Assembly: GCF_001476895.1 (NCBI RefSeq)
Contig: NZ_LDTB01000022.1
Location: 1 to 56,033, forward strand
Source of the DNA: Sphingomonas endophytica
GTDB lineage: Bacteria > Pseudomonadota > Alphaproteobacteria > Sphingomonadales > Sphingomonadaceae
Direction of reading: 5' to 3'
Length of the DNA stretch: 56,033 bases
This document shows positions 7,846-16,511 of this stretch, piece after piece. Every line of letters starts with the position of its first letter. Within the stretch, counting starts at the first letter, position 1. Both the position numbers and the translations under genes were made by a program. The notes beneath the pieces are model-generated. The model was not told the DNA's origin. It saw only the letters and a list, made by a program, of their open reading frames with translations, and ran no database searches.

Positions 7846-9707
7846 CACGTGTCCTCCCGATCGATCCGCACCAGCAGCGTGCCCTCGGTCACCTGCACGC
7901 CCTCCTCGACCTTCAACTCGGCGACCACGCCGTCGAAGGGGGCAAGCAGCGCCTGTTCCATCTTCATCGCCTCCAGCACCAGCAATCGCTCGCCACGTGC
8001 GACGCGCTGGCCGGCGGCGACCGGCACCGCGATTACCCGCCCCGGCATCGGCGCGAGCAGCGCTCCATCGCCATCGCCCGCTCCGCCGGCATGATCGGCG
8101 CGGCGGGGGCCGAACGGCCATGCCTCTCCCTCGGCGAATAGCACCTGATCGACGGCGATGGCCGTGGCGCGATCGTCGGGCGTCGCCACATACGGCTGGC
8201 CCGCCACCTCGATCGCCACTGTCATGACCGGCGCGGCATTGGCGCGGAAGCCGCGCAGTGCGCGCCACGGATCGTCGCCGGCGGGCGGGAGGATCGCGGC
8301 GGCCGCCGCCGACAGCACCGCCGCCGATGGCTGGCCGGACGGGATCAGCGCGTCAGCATGGCGCGCGATGAAACCGGTATCGACGTCCCCCGCCACGAAC
8401 GCCGGATGCGCCGCCGCGCGCGCCAGAAACGCGGCATTGGTGCGCACCGGCCAGACCTGCACGCCGCGCGCCGCCCCCGCCAGCCGCCGCGCGGCGTCGG
8501 TGCGCGTCGGGCCGTGAACGATCAGCTTGGCGATCATCGGGTCGTAATAAGGCGTGACCGCTCCGCCCTCATCCACCCCGCTGTCGACGCGCACGCCGTC
8601 CGGGAAGCGTAGCCGGTCAAGCGGTCCGGTCGAAGGCAGGAAGCCGGTCGTCGGATTCTCGGCGTAGAGCCGCGCCTCCATTGCCCAGCCGGTGATCGAC
8701 AGTTCGTCCTGCCGCTTCGGCAGCGGCTGGCCGGAGGCGACGCGCAGCTGCCATTCGACCAGATCCTGCCCGGTGATCGCCTCTGTCACGGGATGCTCGA
8801 CCTGCAGCCGGGTGTTCATCTCCATGAACCAGATGCGGTCGGCGCGCAGCCCCTCCGAACCGTCGGCGATGAACTCGATCGTGCCCGCGCCGACATAATC
8901 GACCGCCTTCGCCGCCCGCACCGCCGCGTCGCACACCGCCGCGCGGGTCACGGCATCCATGCCGGGCGCGGGCGCTTCCTCGATCACCTTCTGATGCCGG
9001 CGTTGCAGCGAGCAGTCGCGCTCGAACAGGTGAACGACCTGCCCGTGCGTGTCGCCGAACACCTGCACCTCGATATGGCGCGGCGACAGAATGTATTTCT
9101 CGATCAGGACGCGATCGTCGCCGAACGCCGCCGCCGCCTCGCGCTGACAACTGGCCAGCGCCTCTGCGAAGTCGGCGGATGCATCGACCTGCCGCATCCC
9201 CTTGCCGCCGCCGCCCGCCACCGCCTTGATGAGCACCGGATAGCCGATCGCATCCGCCTCCGCGCGCAGCCGGTCGGGCGCCTGATCCTCGCCCAGATAG
9301 CCCGGCGTCACCGGCACGCCCGCCGCGATCATCCGCGCCTTGGCGGCATCCTTCAGCCCCATCGCGCGGATCGCGGCCGGCGGCGCGCCGACCCACACCA
9401 ACCCGGCGGCGATCACCGCCTCCGCAAACTCGGCATTTTCCGACAGGAAGCCATAGCCGGGGTGAATCGCCTGCGCGCCCGTTGCCCGCGCCGCCTCCAG
9501 CAGGCGGTCCTGCCGCAGATAGCTGTCGGCGGCGGGCGCGGTGCCGATGCACACCGCCTCATCCGCCTCGCGCACGAACGGCATCGCGGCATCGACATCG
9601 GAATGGACCGCGATCGTGCGGATGCCCATCGCGCGCGCGGTACGGATGATGCGGCGGGCGATCTCGCCGCGGTTGGCGATCAACAGGCTCTCGATCATCG
9701 CGGTCAC
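7845..9707 (-). CDS. liuD: Methylcrotonyl-CoA carboxylase biotin-carrying (alpha) subunit
   Basis: 620 residues if the GTG at 9707 is used (GTGA overlap with the beta-subunit stop); an ATG at 9698 would remove three. It has a biotin carboxylase domain ([13 protein letters not shown] at the start, the [11 protein letters not shown]-grasp loop, [14 protein letters not shown]), then a linker and a C-terminal biotinyl domain with EAMKMEQ, biotin on K582. It makes carboxybiotin from ATP and bicarbonate for the beta subunit, turning 3-methylcrotonyl-CoA into 3-methylglutaconyl-CoA. Propionyl-CoA or geranyl-CoA carboxylase subunits look alike, but the neighbouring isovaleryl-CoA dehydrogenase favours leucine breakdown. 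Confidence 0.93.
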   Translation of the reverse strand: MTAMIESLLIANRGEIARRIIRTARAMGIRTIAVHSDVDAAMPFVREADEAVCIGTAPAADSYLRQDRLLEAARATGAQAIHPGYGFLSENAEFAEAVIAAGLVWVGAPPAAIRAMGLKDAAKARMIAAGVPVTPGYLGEDQAPDRLRAEADAIGYPVLIKAVAGGGGKGMRQVDASADFAEALASCQREAAAAFGDDRVLIEKYILSPRHIEVQVFGDTHGQVVHLFERDCSLQRRHQKVIEEAPAPGMDAVTRAAVCDAAVRAAKAVDYVGAGTIEFIADGSEGLRADRIWFMEMNTRLQVEHPVTEAITGQDLVEWQLRVASGQPLPKRQDELSITGWAMEARLYAENPTTGFLPSTGPLDRLRFPDGVRVDSGVDEGGAVTPYYDPMIAKLIVHGPTRTDAARRLAGAARGVQVWPVRTNAAFLARAAAHPAFVAGDVDTGFIARHADALIPSGQPSAAVLSAAAAAILPPAGDDPWRALRGFRANAAPVMTVAIEVAGQPYVATPDDRATAIAVDQVLFAEGEAWPFGPRRADHAGGAGDGDGALLAPMPGRVIAVPVAAGQRVARGERLLVLEAMKMEQALLAPFDGVVAELKVEEGVQVTEGTLLVRIDREDT

Positions 9708-11299
9708 ATCCGAAACAGGCCGAAGCGCGCACGCTCCGGCACGGGGGCGTTCAGCGCGGCGGCGAAGGCGAGGCCCAGCACGTCGCGGGTCTGCACCGGA
9801 TCGATGATCCCGTCGTCCCAGAGCCGCGCGGTGGCGTAATAGGGGTTGCCCTCGTCCTCATACTTCTGCCGGATCGGTGCCTTGAAGCGTTCCGCCTCCT
9901 CGGGCGTCCATGTCTCCGCATCGCGGTGGACGGTCGCGAGCACGCTTGCCGCCTGCTCGCCGCCCATCACCGAGATCCGCGCATTGGGCCAGCTGAACAG
10001 GAAGCGCGGCGAATAGGCGCGGCCGCACATCCCGTAATTGCCCGCGCCGAAGCTGCCGCCGATCAGCACAGTCACCTTCGGCACCGACGCGGTGGCGACG
10101 GCGGTGACCAGCTTCGCGCCGTTCTTCGCGATCCCCTCCGCCTCATATCTGCCGCCGACCATGAAGCCGGAGATGTTCTGGAGGAACAGCAGCGGTATCC
10201 GCCGCTGGCACGCCAGTTCGATGAAATGTGCCCCCTTCAGCGCCGATTCACTGAACAGCACGCCGTTATTGGCGAGGATCGCGACCGGCATCCCCCAGAT
10301 ATGCGCGAAGCCGCATATCAGCGTCGTGCCGTACAGCGCCTTGAACTCGTGGAAGTCCGATCCGTCGACGATCCGCGCGATCACCTCGCGCACGTCATAG
10401 GGCGCGCGCACATCCTGCGGGACGATGCCGTACAATTCCTCCGCGTCGAGCAGCGGCGCGCGCGGCGTCGCCAGCGTCACGTCGGACGCTGGCTTCGCGC
10501 CCAGCGTCGCGACGATATCGCGGACGATCAGCAGCGCATGTTCGTCATTTTCGGCGACATGATCGACCACGCCCGATCGCCGCCCGTGCGTGTCCGCCCC
10601 ACCCAGTTCCTCTGCGGAAATCACCTCGCCGGTCGCCGCCTTCACCAGCGGCGGGCCGGCGAGGAAGATTGTGCCCTGGTTGCGGACGATCACGCTTTCG
10701 TCGGACATGGCGGGGACGTAGGCGCCGCCGGCGGTGCAGCTGCCCATCACGCAGGCGATCTGCGCGATCCCCTCCGCCGACATCTGCGCCTGGTTGAAGA
10801 AGATCCGCCCGAAATGCTCGCGGTCCGGAAACACCTCCGCCTGATGCGGCAGGTTGGCGCCGCCGCTATCGACCAGATAGACGCACGGCAGCCTGTTCTC
10901 GCGCGCGATTTCCTGCGCGCGCAAATGCTTCTTCACCGTCATCGGGAAATAGGCGCCGCCCTTTACGGTCGGATCGTTGGCGACGATCATGCACTCGCGC
11001 CCCGACACGCGCCCGACGCCGGCGATCATCCCCGCGCCAGGGGCGACGTCTTCATACATGCCGTTCGCGGCCAGCGCGCCGATCTCCAGAAACGGCGCGG
11101 CCGGATCGAGCAGTCGGTCGACGCGGTCGCGCGGGAGCAGCTTGCCGCGCGCGACGTGGCGCGCGCGATGCTGCTCCGACCCGCCCAGCGCGGTGCGGGC
11201 GGTCCGCTCGCGAAGCTCGGCCGCCAGCGCGCGATTGTGCGCATCATTGGCGCGGAAAGTATCGGCGCCGGTATCGACCAGCGAGCGCAGCACCGTCAT
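9704..11299 (-). CDS. liuB: Methylcrotonyl-CoA carboxylase carboxyltransferase (beta) subunit
   Basis: 531 residues, normal length for MCC beta. It carries the carboxyltransferase halves with [25 protein letters not shown] and [16 protein letters not shown], the last typical of MCC and its acyl-CoA relatives. It transfers the carboxyl from biotin to the gamma carbon of 3-methylcrotonyl-CoA. The ATG at 11299 overlaps the dehydrogenase stop (ATGA) and its own stop overlaps the alpha-subunit start, so the complex is made from coupled genes. Confidence 0.94.
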   Translation of the reverse strand: MTVLRSLVDTGADTFRANDAHNRALAAELRERTARTALGGSEQHRARHVARGKLLPRDRVDRLLDPAAPFLEIGALAANGMYEDVAPGAGMIAGVGRVSGRECMIVANDPTVKGGAYFPMTVKKHLRAQEIARENRLPCVYLVDSGGANLPHQAEVFPDREHFGRIFFNQAQMSAEGIAQIACVMGSCTAGGAYVPAMSDESVIVRNQGTIFLAGPPLVKAATGEVISAEELGGADTHGRRSGVVDHVAENDEHALLIVRDIVATLGAKPASDVTLATPRAPLLDAEELYGIVPQDVRAPYDVREVIARIVDGSDFHEFKALYGTTLICGFAHIWGMPVAILANNGVLFSESALKGAHFIELACQRRIPLLFLQNISGFMVGGRYEAEGIAKNGAKLVTAVATASVPKVTVLIGGSFGAGNYGMCGRAYSPRFLFSWPNARISVMGGEQAASVLATVHRDAETWTPEEAERFKAPIRQKYEDEGNPYYATARLWDDGIIDPVQTRDVLGLAFAAALNAPVPERARFGLFRM

Positions 11300-12462
11300 T
11301 GCGCGCGCGGCGCGTCATGGCCGATCAGCTCGCGCCCGATCAGCATCCGCCGCACCTCGTTGGTGCCCGCCCCGATGTCGAGCAGCTTGGCGTCGCGCCA
11401 ATATCGCTCCACCGGCCAGTCCTTGGTATAGCCGGCCCCACCCAACGCCTGGATCGCCTCGCCCGCCACCTTCACCGCGCTCTCCGACGCCAGCAGGATG
11501 CACCCCGCCGCATCGAAGCGCGTCGTCCGCCCCGCGTCGCACGCCTTCGCCACCGCATAGACGTAGGCGCGCGACGAATTCAGCGCGACATACATGTCGG
11601 CCACCTTGGCCTGCATCAGCTGGAACTCGCCGATCGGCCGCCCGAACTGCCGACGTTCGCGGACATAGGGCAGCACGGTGTCGATACACGCCTGCATGAT
11701 ACCGAGCTGGATGCCCGACAGCACGACGCGCTCGTAATCCAGTCCGGACATCAGCACCTTGACGCCGCCGTTCAGCGGCCCCATCACCTGTTCGTCGGCG
11801 ACGAAGCAATCGTCGAACACCAGCTCGGCGGTCGGCGATCCGCGCATCCCGACCTTGTCGATCTTCTGACCGATCGAAAAGCCGGCGAAATCCTTTTCGA
11901 TCAGGAACGCGGTGATCCCGCGTGATCCGGCCTCGGCATCGGTCTTCGCATAGACGACCAGCGTGTCGGCATAGGGCGCGTTGGTGATCCAGAACTTGGT
12001 GCCGTTCAGCCGCCAGCCGCCGTCCACCTTCGTCGCGCGCAGCTTCATCGATACGACATCGGACCCGGCCCCCGCCTCCGACATGGCCAGGCTGCCGACA
12101 TGTTCGCCGGAGATCAGCTTCGGCAGATATTTCGCCTTCTGCTCTGGGCTCCCCCAGCGGCGGATCTGGTTGACGCAAAGGTTGGAATGCGCGCCGTAGC
12201 TGAGCCCGATCGCGGCGGAGGCGCGGCTGACCTCCTCGCACGCGACGACATGCTCCAGATAGCCGAGTCCCAGACCGCCGTCCGCTTCCTCGACGGTGAT
12301 GCCGTGCAGCCCGAGCGCGCCCATTTCCGGCCAGAGTTCGCGCGCGAAGCGATCTTGCGCGTCGACCTCGGTCGCGATCGGCGCGATCCGGTCCAGCGCG
12401 AACCGCCGCACCGTGTCGCGGATCGTGTCCGCCATCTCGCCCAGCCCGAAATCCAGGTCCAT
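11296..12462 (-). CDS. liuA: Isovaleryl-CoA dehydrogenase
   Basis: 388 residues from the ATG at 12462; the open frame runs further upstream but that part is not homologous. It is an acyl-CoA dehydrogenase with [14 protein letters not shown], the FAD site [17 protein letters not shown], and the catalytic base E244 in [11 protein letters not shown], the position used by isovaleryl-CoA dehydrogenases instead of the usual C-terminal glutamate. It ends with [20 protein letters not shown]. First gene of the leucine operon, passing electrons to ETF. The 91-base gap to the divergent LysR gene holds the operon promoter. Confidence 0.94.
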   Translation of the reverse strand: MDLDFGLGEMADTIRDTVRRFALDRIAPIATEVDAQDRFARELWPEMGALGLHGITVEEADGGLGLGYLEHVVACEEVSRASAAIGLSYGAHSNLCVNQIRRWGSPEQKAKYLPKLISGEHVGSLAMSEAGAGSDVVSMKLRATKVDGGWRLNGTKFWITNAPYADTLVVYAKTDAEAGSRGITAFLIEKDFAGFSIGQKIDKVGMRGSPTAELVFDDCFVADEQVMGPLNGGVKVLMSGLDYERVVLSGIQLGIMQACIDTVLPYVRERRQFGRPIGEFQLMQAKVADMYVALNSSRAYVYAVAKACDAGRTTRFDAAGCILLASESAVKVAGEAIQALGGAGYTKDWPVERYWRDAKLLDIGAGTNEVRRMLIGRELIGHDAPRAQ

Positions 12463-12540
12463 CGCTCTCTCCGTCGGTTCTTGCCGCCAGCCTAGGCCCG
12501 TCCCCGGCAATCGCAAAATTGAAAGACCTGCAAGAAGCGC

Positions 12541-12555
12541 ATAGGTTTCGTCTAT
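12541..12555. promoter_or_regulatory. Possible LysR-type operator (T-N11-A) with promoter of the LysR gene
   Basis: ATAG-N7-CTAT is a dyad that contains T-N11-A (12542-12554), the usual LysR box. It overlaps the start codon of the regulator. A promoter-like TTGAAA at 12519-12524, 17 bases before TAGGTT (12542-12547), would start transcription at or within a base or two of the ATG at 12554, so the mRNA may be leaderless. No Shine-Dalgarno is visible. Binding here would allow autorepression; control of the leucine operon is an inference from the divergent arrangement. Confidence 0.4.
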
Positions 12556-13405
12556 GATCGATCGCTATCATCTTCGCTATTTCCTGGCGGTCGTCGACAC
12601 CGGCAATTTCTCGCGCGCGGCGGCGGCGTGTAATGTGTCGCAACCCACGCTGTCGGTTGGGATCGCCAAGCTGGAGAAGTCACTCGGGCGCCCGCTGTTC
12701 GCGCGCACCAATCGCCGCGTGGCGATGACCGATGCGGGCGCTGACCTGCTGGCCCATGCCCGGACCATCGAAGCGGGCTTCGCCGCCGCCGAGCGCGCCG
12801 TAGCCGGGGCGGCAGTCGCGCGAACATTGCGGCTGGGCGTGCTGAGCACGACGCCGCGCCGCTGGATCGAGCGGTTCCTGTCCACGCAGGCCGACCGCAT
12901 CGAGATCGTCGAGGGGAACGAGCGGGAGTTGCGCGCGCGACTGGGCCGCGGTCGGATCGACGCGGCCCTGACGATCCTGCGCGACGGCGGGGGGCGGGCC
13001 GTGCTGACCGAAGGCTATTCGCTGGCGTTGGCCGCCACGCATCCGCTCGCCGGGCGGGCGCTGATCCGTGCCGAGGAACTGGCGCATGAGCCGATGATCG
13101 TGCGGCGGCATTGCGAGTTGCTGTCCGAAACCAGCCGCTTCTTCACCGCGCGCGGCGTCCGGCCGTTCTTCCCGGCACGCACGGTCAGCGACGACAGGGC
13201 ACTGGCCTATGTCCGCGCCCGCCTGGGCATCACCATCATGCCCGACGGCTTTCGCGAGTCCGGGGTGGTGCGCGTGCCGCTCGACGGATTCGACGCGACG
13301 CGCGAGATCGGCGTCGTCGTCGCGCCGCATGCCGATGCGCGGACGCTCGAACCGGCGTTGGCGGCGCTGACCGACGCCATCGCGCGCGACGCAGACGGGG
13401 GTTGA
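12554..13405 (+). CDS. LysR-family transcriptional regulator
   Basis: 283 residues. The N-terminal winged helix-turn-helix (about 1-60) reads LRYFLAVVDTGNFSRAAAACNVSQPTLS then a positively charged wing, followed by a periplasmic-binding-like effector domain from about residue 90. The start is fixed by the family pattern MIDRYHLRYFLAV, although no ribosome binding site precedes it. Divergently transcribed from the leucine operon, so probably its regulator, with an acyl-CoA or branched-chain intermediate as a likely effector (inference). Confidence 0.9.
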   Translation: MIDRYHLRYFLAVVDTGNFSRAAAACNVSQPTLSVGIAKLEKSLGRPLFARTNRRVAMTDAGADLLAHARTIEAGFAAAERAVAGAAVARTLRLGVLSTTPRRWIERFLSTQADRIEIVEGNERELRARLGRGRIDAALTILRDGGGRAVLTEGYSLALAATHPLAGRALIRAEELAHEPMIVRRHCELLSETSRFFTARGVRPFFPARTVSDDRALAYVRARLGITIMPDGFRESGVVRVPLDGFDATREIGVVVAPHADARTLEPALAALTDAIARDADGG

Positions 13406-13438
13406 GCCGGACCGTGCGTCGCCGTTACGACGGCGGCC

Positions 13439-14113
13439 ATGTTCACCGCGCTCCGCATCCTGCTGAAGATCGTCATCGGCTTCGTCGTCCTGTCGCTCGT
13501 CTGGGTCGGGCTCTATGCGATCGTGCCGGTGCCGTTCACCATGACGATGGCAGGCGACCTGATCAGCGGCCATTCGGTGACGAAGGACTGGACGCCCCTG
13601 TCCGAGATCGACCCCAACATGGCGCGCGCGGCGATCGCGGGCGAGGACAGCAAATTCTGCACCCACCACGGGTTCGACTGGAATGCGATCGCCGGGGCGG
13701 CGGTCCACAATGCCGATGGCGGGCGGATCCGCGGCGGATCGACGATCAGCCAGCAGACGGCGAAGAACACGTTCCTGTTTCAGGGCGGCGGCTATCTCCG
13801 CAAGGCGCTGGAGGCTTGGTTCACCGTCCTGATCGAGACGATCTGGGGCAAGAAGCGTATCATGGAAGTGTATCTCAATATCGCCGAGACCGGCATCGGC
13901 ACCTATGGCGCGGAAGCGGCGGCGCAGCGGTACTTCCACCATTCCGCCGCGCATCTGACCCCGGTCGAGGCGGCGCGGATCGCCGCCGTCCTGCCGCTGC
14001 CCAAGAAGCGGGAGGCGGTCGCGCCGACCGGGTTCGTGCGGCGGCGCGGCAACCAGATCGCCCGCTATGTCGGGATCGTGCGGCGTGTCGGGCTGGATTC
14101 CTGCCTGCGTTGA
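13439..14113 (+). CDS. mtgA: Monofunctional biosynthetic peptidoglycan transglycosylase
   Basis: 224 residues. One N-terminal membrane anchor (about 8-30) and a GT51 domain: AGEDSKFCTHHGFDW with catalytic E69, RGGSTISQQTAKN, the second acidic motif KKRIMEVYLNIAE, and GAEAAAQRYFHHSA. It polymerises lipid II glycan strands in the periplasm without a transpeptidase domain. Faces the mod operon tail to tail with 3 bases between the stops. Confidence 0.95.
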   Translation: MFTALRILLKIVIGFVVLSLVWVGLYAIVPVPFTMTMAGDLISGHSVTKDWTPLSEIDPNMARAAIAGEDSKFCTHHGFDWNAIAGAAVHNADGGRIRGGSTISQQTAKNTFLFQGGGYLRKALEAWFTVLIETIWGKKRIMEVYLNIAETGIGTYGAEAAAQRYFHHSAAHLTPVEAARIAAVLPLPKKREAVAPTGFVRRRGNQIARYVGIVRRVGLDSCLR

Positions 14114-14116
14114 GGG

Positions 14117-14716
14117 TCAGCCGACCGCGATCACGCGATCGCCCAGCCGCTCCGCCTCGCGCAGGTCGTGCGTGACCATCAGGATCGGCACCGCGCGCGT
14201 ATCGCGCACCCGCTCGATCGCACGCATCGCCTCCTCGCGCCGGGCGGGGTCGAGCGACGACAGCGGTTCGTCGAGCAGCAGGAACGCGGGATCGCTGAGC
14301 AATGCGCGTCCGATCGCGACCCGCCGCGCCTCGCCCCCCGACAGCGTGCGCGGCCAGCGGCGCAGCAGGTGCACGATGTCCAGCGTCTCGGCCACCTCCG
14401 CCAGTCGCGATGCATCGGGCGCGCCGTAGAGCAGGTTCGCCTGGACGCGGCGATGCGGGAACAGCCGCGCATCCTGAAAGACATAGCCGGCGCGTCGTTG
14501 TTCGGGTGGAAGATTGGTCGCACCGTCGAACAGCGTCCGCCCGCCGACCCGCACATGTCCGCCCGCAGGACGCAGCAACCCCGCGATCATGTCGAGCAGG
14601 CTGGTCTTGCCGACACCCGACGGGCCGACCAGCACCGTCAGCCCGTCTCCCGCGACGAACCGCCCGCCGACCCCGACGTCGCCGCGTCGCGCGCGAACGT
14701 CCACGTCAAAGGACAT
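14117..14716 (-). CDS. modC: Molybdate ABC transporter ATP-binding protein, short form
   Basis: 199 residues from the ATG at 14716, an 11-base overlap with modB (an in-frame ATG at 14734 is the alternative start). Walker A GPSGVGKTS, signature LSGGEARR, Walker B FLLLDEPLSSLD and the switch His in MVTHD are all present. The C-terminal TOBE/molybdate-binding domain of standard ModC (about 350 residues) is missing; the frame stops cleanly after the ABC domain, next to the mtgA stop. Named from its place after modA and modB. Confidence 0.87.
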   Translation of the reverse strand: MSFDVDVRARRGDVGVGGRFVAGDGLTVLVGPSGVGKTSLLDMIAGLLRPAGGHVRVGGRTLFDGATNLPPEQRRAGYVFQDARLFPHRRVQANLLYGAPDASRLAEVAETLDIVHLLRRWPRTLSGGEARRVAIGRALLSDPAFLLLDEPLSSLDPARREEAMRAIERVRDTRAVPILMVTHDLREAERLGDRVIAVG

Positions 14717-15389
14717 GAACGCCCCGCCCGGCACGTCGCACCAGCGCCTCCGAAACGATCAGCGCCACCAGCGAGAGCGCCACGGAGACGGCCGCCAGCC
14801 GCCACACCTCGGCCTCGCCACCGGGCCGCTGGAGCGCGGCGTAGATGGCGAGCGGCAAGGTCTGCGTCTCGCCCGGCACGTTGGAGACGAAGGTGATCGT
14901 CGCGCCGAACTCGCCGATCGCGCGCGCCAGCCCCAGCACCACCGCCGCCGCGACGCCGGGCGCGGCCAGCGGCAGCGTGATGGTCGCATAGGCCCGCCAG
15001 CGGCTCGCCCCCAAAGTCCGTGCCGCCTGCTCCAGCCGCCGATCGACCGACTCGATCGACAGCCGCATCGCGCGCACCATCAGTGGCAGCGCCATCACCC
15101 CGGCCGCGATCGCCGCGCCGGTCCAGCGGAACAGCACACTCACGCCGAACCAGCGCTCCAGCACGCCACCGACCGGCCCGGCGGGCGCGAAGGCGAGCAG
15201 CAGCATCCAGCCGGTGACGACCGGCGGCACCACCAGCGGCAAGTGCACCAATCCGTCGAGGAACACCTTGCCCGGAAACCGCCACCGCGCCAGCACCCAT
15301 GCCAGCACGAACGCCACCGGCAGCGCGCCGAGCGTCGCGGTGCCGCCGACCAGCATGGTCAGCCGGACGATCGGCAACAGTTCGCTCAA
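14706..15389 (-). CDS. modB: Molybdate ABC transporter permease
   Basis: 227 residues with about five membrane segments and the EAA loop SVDRRLEQAARTLGASRWRA that docks onto ModC. The best start is a TTG at 15389 that overlaps the modA stop as TTGA and gives LSELLPIVRLTMLVGG, close to the family N-terminus. The first ATG, at 15356, would cut into the first helix. The longer open frame upstream lies inside modA in another frame and is rejected. Confidence 0.9.
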   Translation of the reverse strand: MSELLPIVRLTMLVGGTATLGALPVAFVLAWVLARWRFPGKVFLDGLVHLPLVVPPVVTGWMLLLAFAPAGPVGGVLERWFGVSVLFRWTGAAIAAGVMALPLMVRAMRLSIESVDRRLEQAARTLGASRWRAYATITLPLAAPGVAAAVVLGLARAIGEFGATITFVSNVPGETQTLPLAIYAALQRPGGEAEVWRLAAVSVALSLVALIVSEALVRRAGRGVHVL

Positions 15390-16150
15390 CGTGCCGCGAA
15401 ACCGCGCCGCGCCAGGATCGCCTGCCCGGCGCGCGACAGCAGGAAACGGCGGAAGCCTTCCGCCTCCGGGCTGGTGCCGGCAGTCAGCCGCGCGATCGGA
15501 TAGACGATCGGCGCATGGCTGCGCGGCGGAAACGCGCCGGCGATCCGCACGCCCTGCGCGGCGCGCGCGTCGGTGGCATAGACGATCCCATAGGGTGCCG
15601 CCCCGCGTTCGACCAGCGCCAGGGCGGCGCGGACATTCTCGGCGCGCACCACGCGCGGTGCGACTGCCTGCCACGCGCCGAGCCGGGTCAGCGCCTCACG
15701 CCCGTACTTCCCCGCGGGCACGCTGTCGGGATCGGCCATCGCCAGCGCGCCCCCGCCAAGGATTCGGCCGAGTGCCGCGCCCTTGGTCGACGCGACGCGC
15801 GGAAGCCCCGGGCGGGACACGACGACCAGCTGATTGCGGGCCAGCACCGCACGCGTACCCGCCACGACCAGCCCGCGCTTCTGGATATCGTCCATCCAGT
15901 CGGCATCGGCGGACACGAACAGGTCGGCGCGCCCCCCCGCCGCGATCTGCCGCGCCAGCGCCGATGAGGCCGCGAACGACAGGCGCGGGCGTTCGTGCCC
16001 TCCCCTCCCCCAGGCGTCAGCGGCATCGGTCATCGCTTCCTGAAGGCTGGCGGCGGCGAGGACCAGCGGGCCCTTCTCCTGCGCCAGCGCGGCGGGCGCG
16101 AGCGTCAGAAGGGCGAGGATCGAAAGGAGGAAGCGCATCGCATGGGTCAT
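15386..16150 (-). CDS. modA: Molybdate ABC transporter substrate-binding protein
   Basis: 254 residues from the ATG at 16150 (AGGA four bases upstream); an ATG at 16138 is the alternative. Signal peptide RFLLSILALLTLAPAALAQ is followed by VLAAASLQEAMTDAADAW, the oxyanion-binding start of ModA proteins, then VSADADWMDDI and ENVRAALALVERGAAPYGIVY. It captures molybdate or tungstate in the periplasm. Open sequence further upstream is made of intergenic REP-like repeats and is not part of the gene. Confidence 0.92.
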   Translation of the reverse strand: MTHAMRFLLSILALLTLAPAALAQEKGPLVLAAASLQEAMTDAADAWGRGGHERPRLSFAASSALARQIAAGGRADLFVSADADWMDDIQKRGLVVAGTRAVLARNQLVVVSRPGLPRVASTKGAALGRILGGGALAMADPDSVPAGKYGREALTRLGAWQAVAPRVVRAENVRAALALVERGAAPYGIVYATDARAAQGVRIAGAFPPRSHAPIVYPIARLTAGTSPEAEGFRRFLLSRAGQAILARRGFAAR

Positions 16151-16270
16151 GGCATCCTGCAGCAGCGGAGACAATCCGGCGAGGTCCCTGGTTCCGGCGT
16201 GGGGCGTCATAGGCCGCGCTGCGCCACAGGCCGCCCCGCCTCCCCGGGGGACCGCTACCGAAATTCCTCC

Positions 16271-16441
16271 GTCATGCCGGACTTGTTCCGGCATCCACGG
16301 TGCCGAAAATGCATCTGCGGGCGTCGGTTTCCATGCCTCATTCCGTCTGTCACCCCGGCGAAGGCTGGGGTCCATGGTTCCGCAATAGCAACGACGTTCG
16401 CATGTGCGGAACCGTGGATGCCGGAACAGGTCCGGCATGAC
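16271..16441. repeat. REP-like hairpin cluster (three units) in the modA-lepA gap
   Basis: This fills most of the 358-base gap between modA and lepA. Unit 1: ATGCCGGA-CTTGT-TCCGGCAT (16274-16294). Unit 2: CCCCGGC-GAAG-GCTGGGG (16353-16370, one G.T pair). Unit 3: ATGCCGGA-ACAGG-TCCGGCAT (16418-16438), read outward as the inverse of unit 2. Units carry a GTCA on the outside and TCCA on the inside. The core between units 2 and 3 is itself an imperfect palindrome (GTTCCGCA ... TGCGGAAC). The remaining bases hold no gene. Confidence 0.8.
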
Positions 16442-16492
16442 GGGGGATGTTCGCAGAGGTTCGTGAACACCGGGCGACGGCAGGACCTGGAG

Positions 16493-16511
16493 TGAGGGAG
16501 AGGCTCCCTCA
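16493..16511 (-). terminator. Hairpin at the end of lepA (weak terminator candidate)
   Basis: TGAGGGA-GAGGC-TCCCTCA is a perfect 7-base stem that includes the lepA stop codon (complement of 16509-16511). No clear T-tract follows, so it may only stabilise the 3' end of the message. Confidence 0.35.

Noticed and set aside
14117..14716. modC as a truncated pseudogene
   Set aside because: All ATPase motifs are intact, the frame is clean and the gene is coupled to modB; only the regulatory domain is absent.
16151..16438. N-terminal extension of modA
   Set aside because: The extra codons are translated REP-like repeats and precede the real signal peptide.
16271..16441. CRISPR-like array
   Set aside because: Units are inverted hairpins of two kinds with irregular spacing; no direct repeat with uniform spacers and no cas genes.
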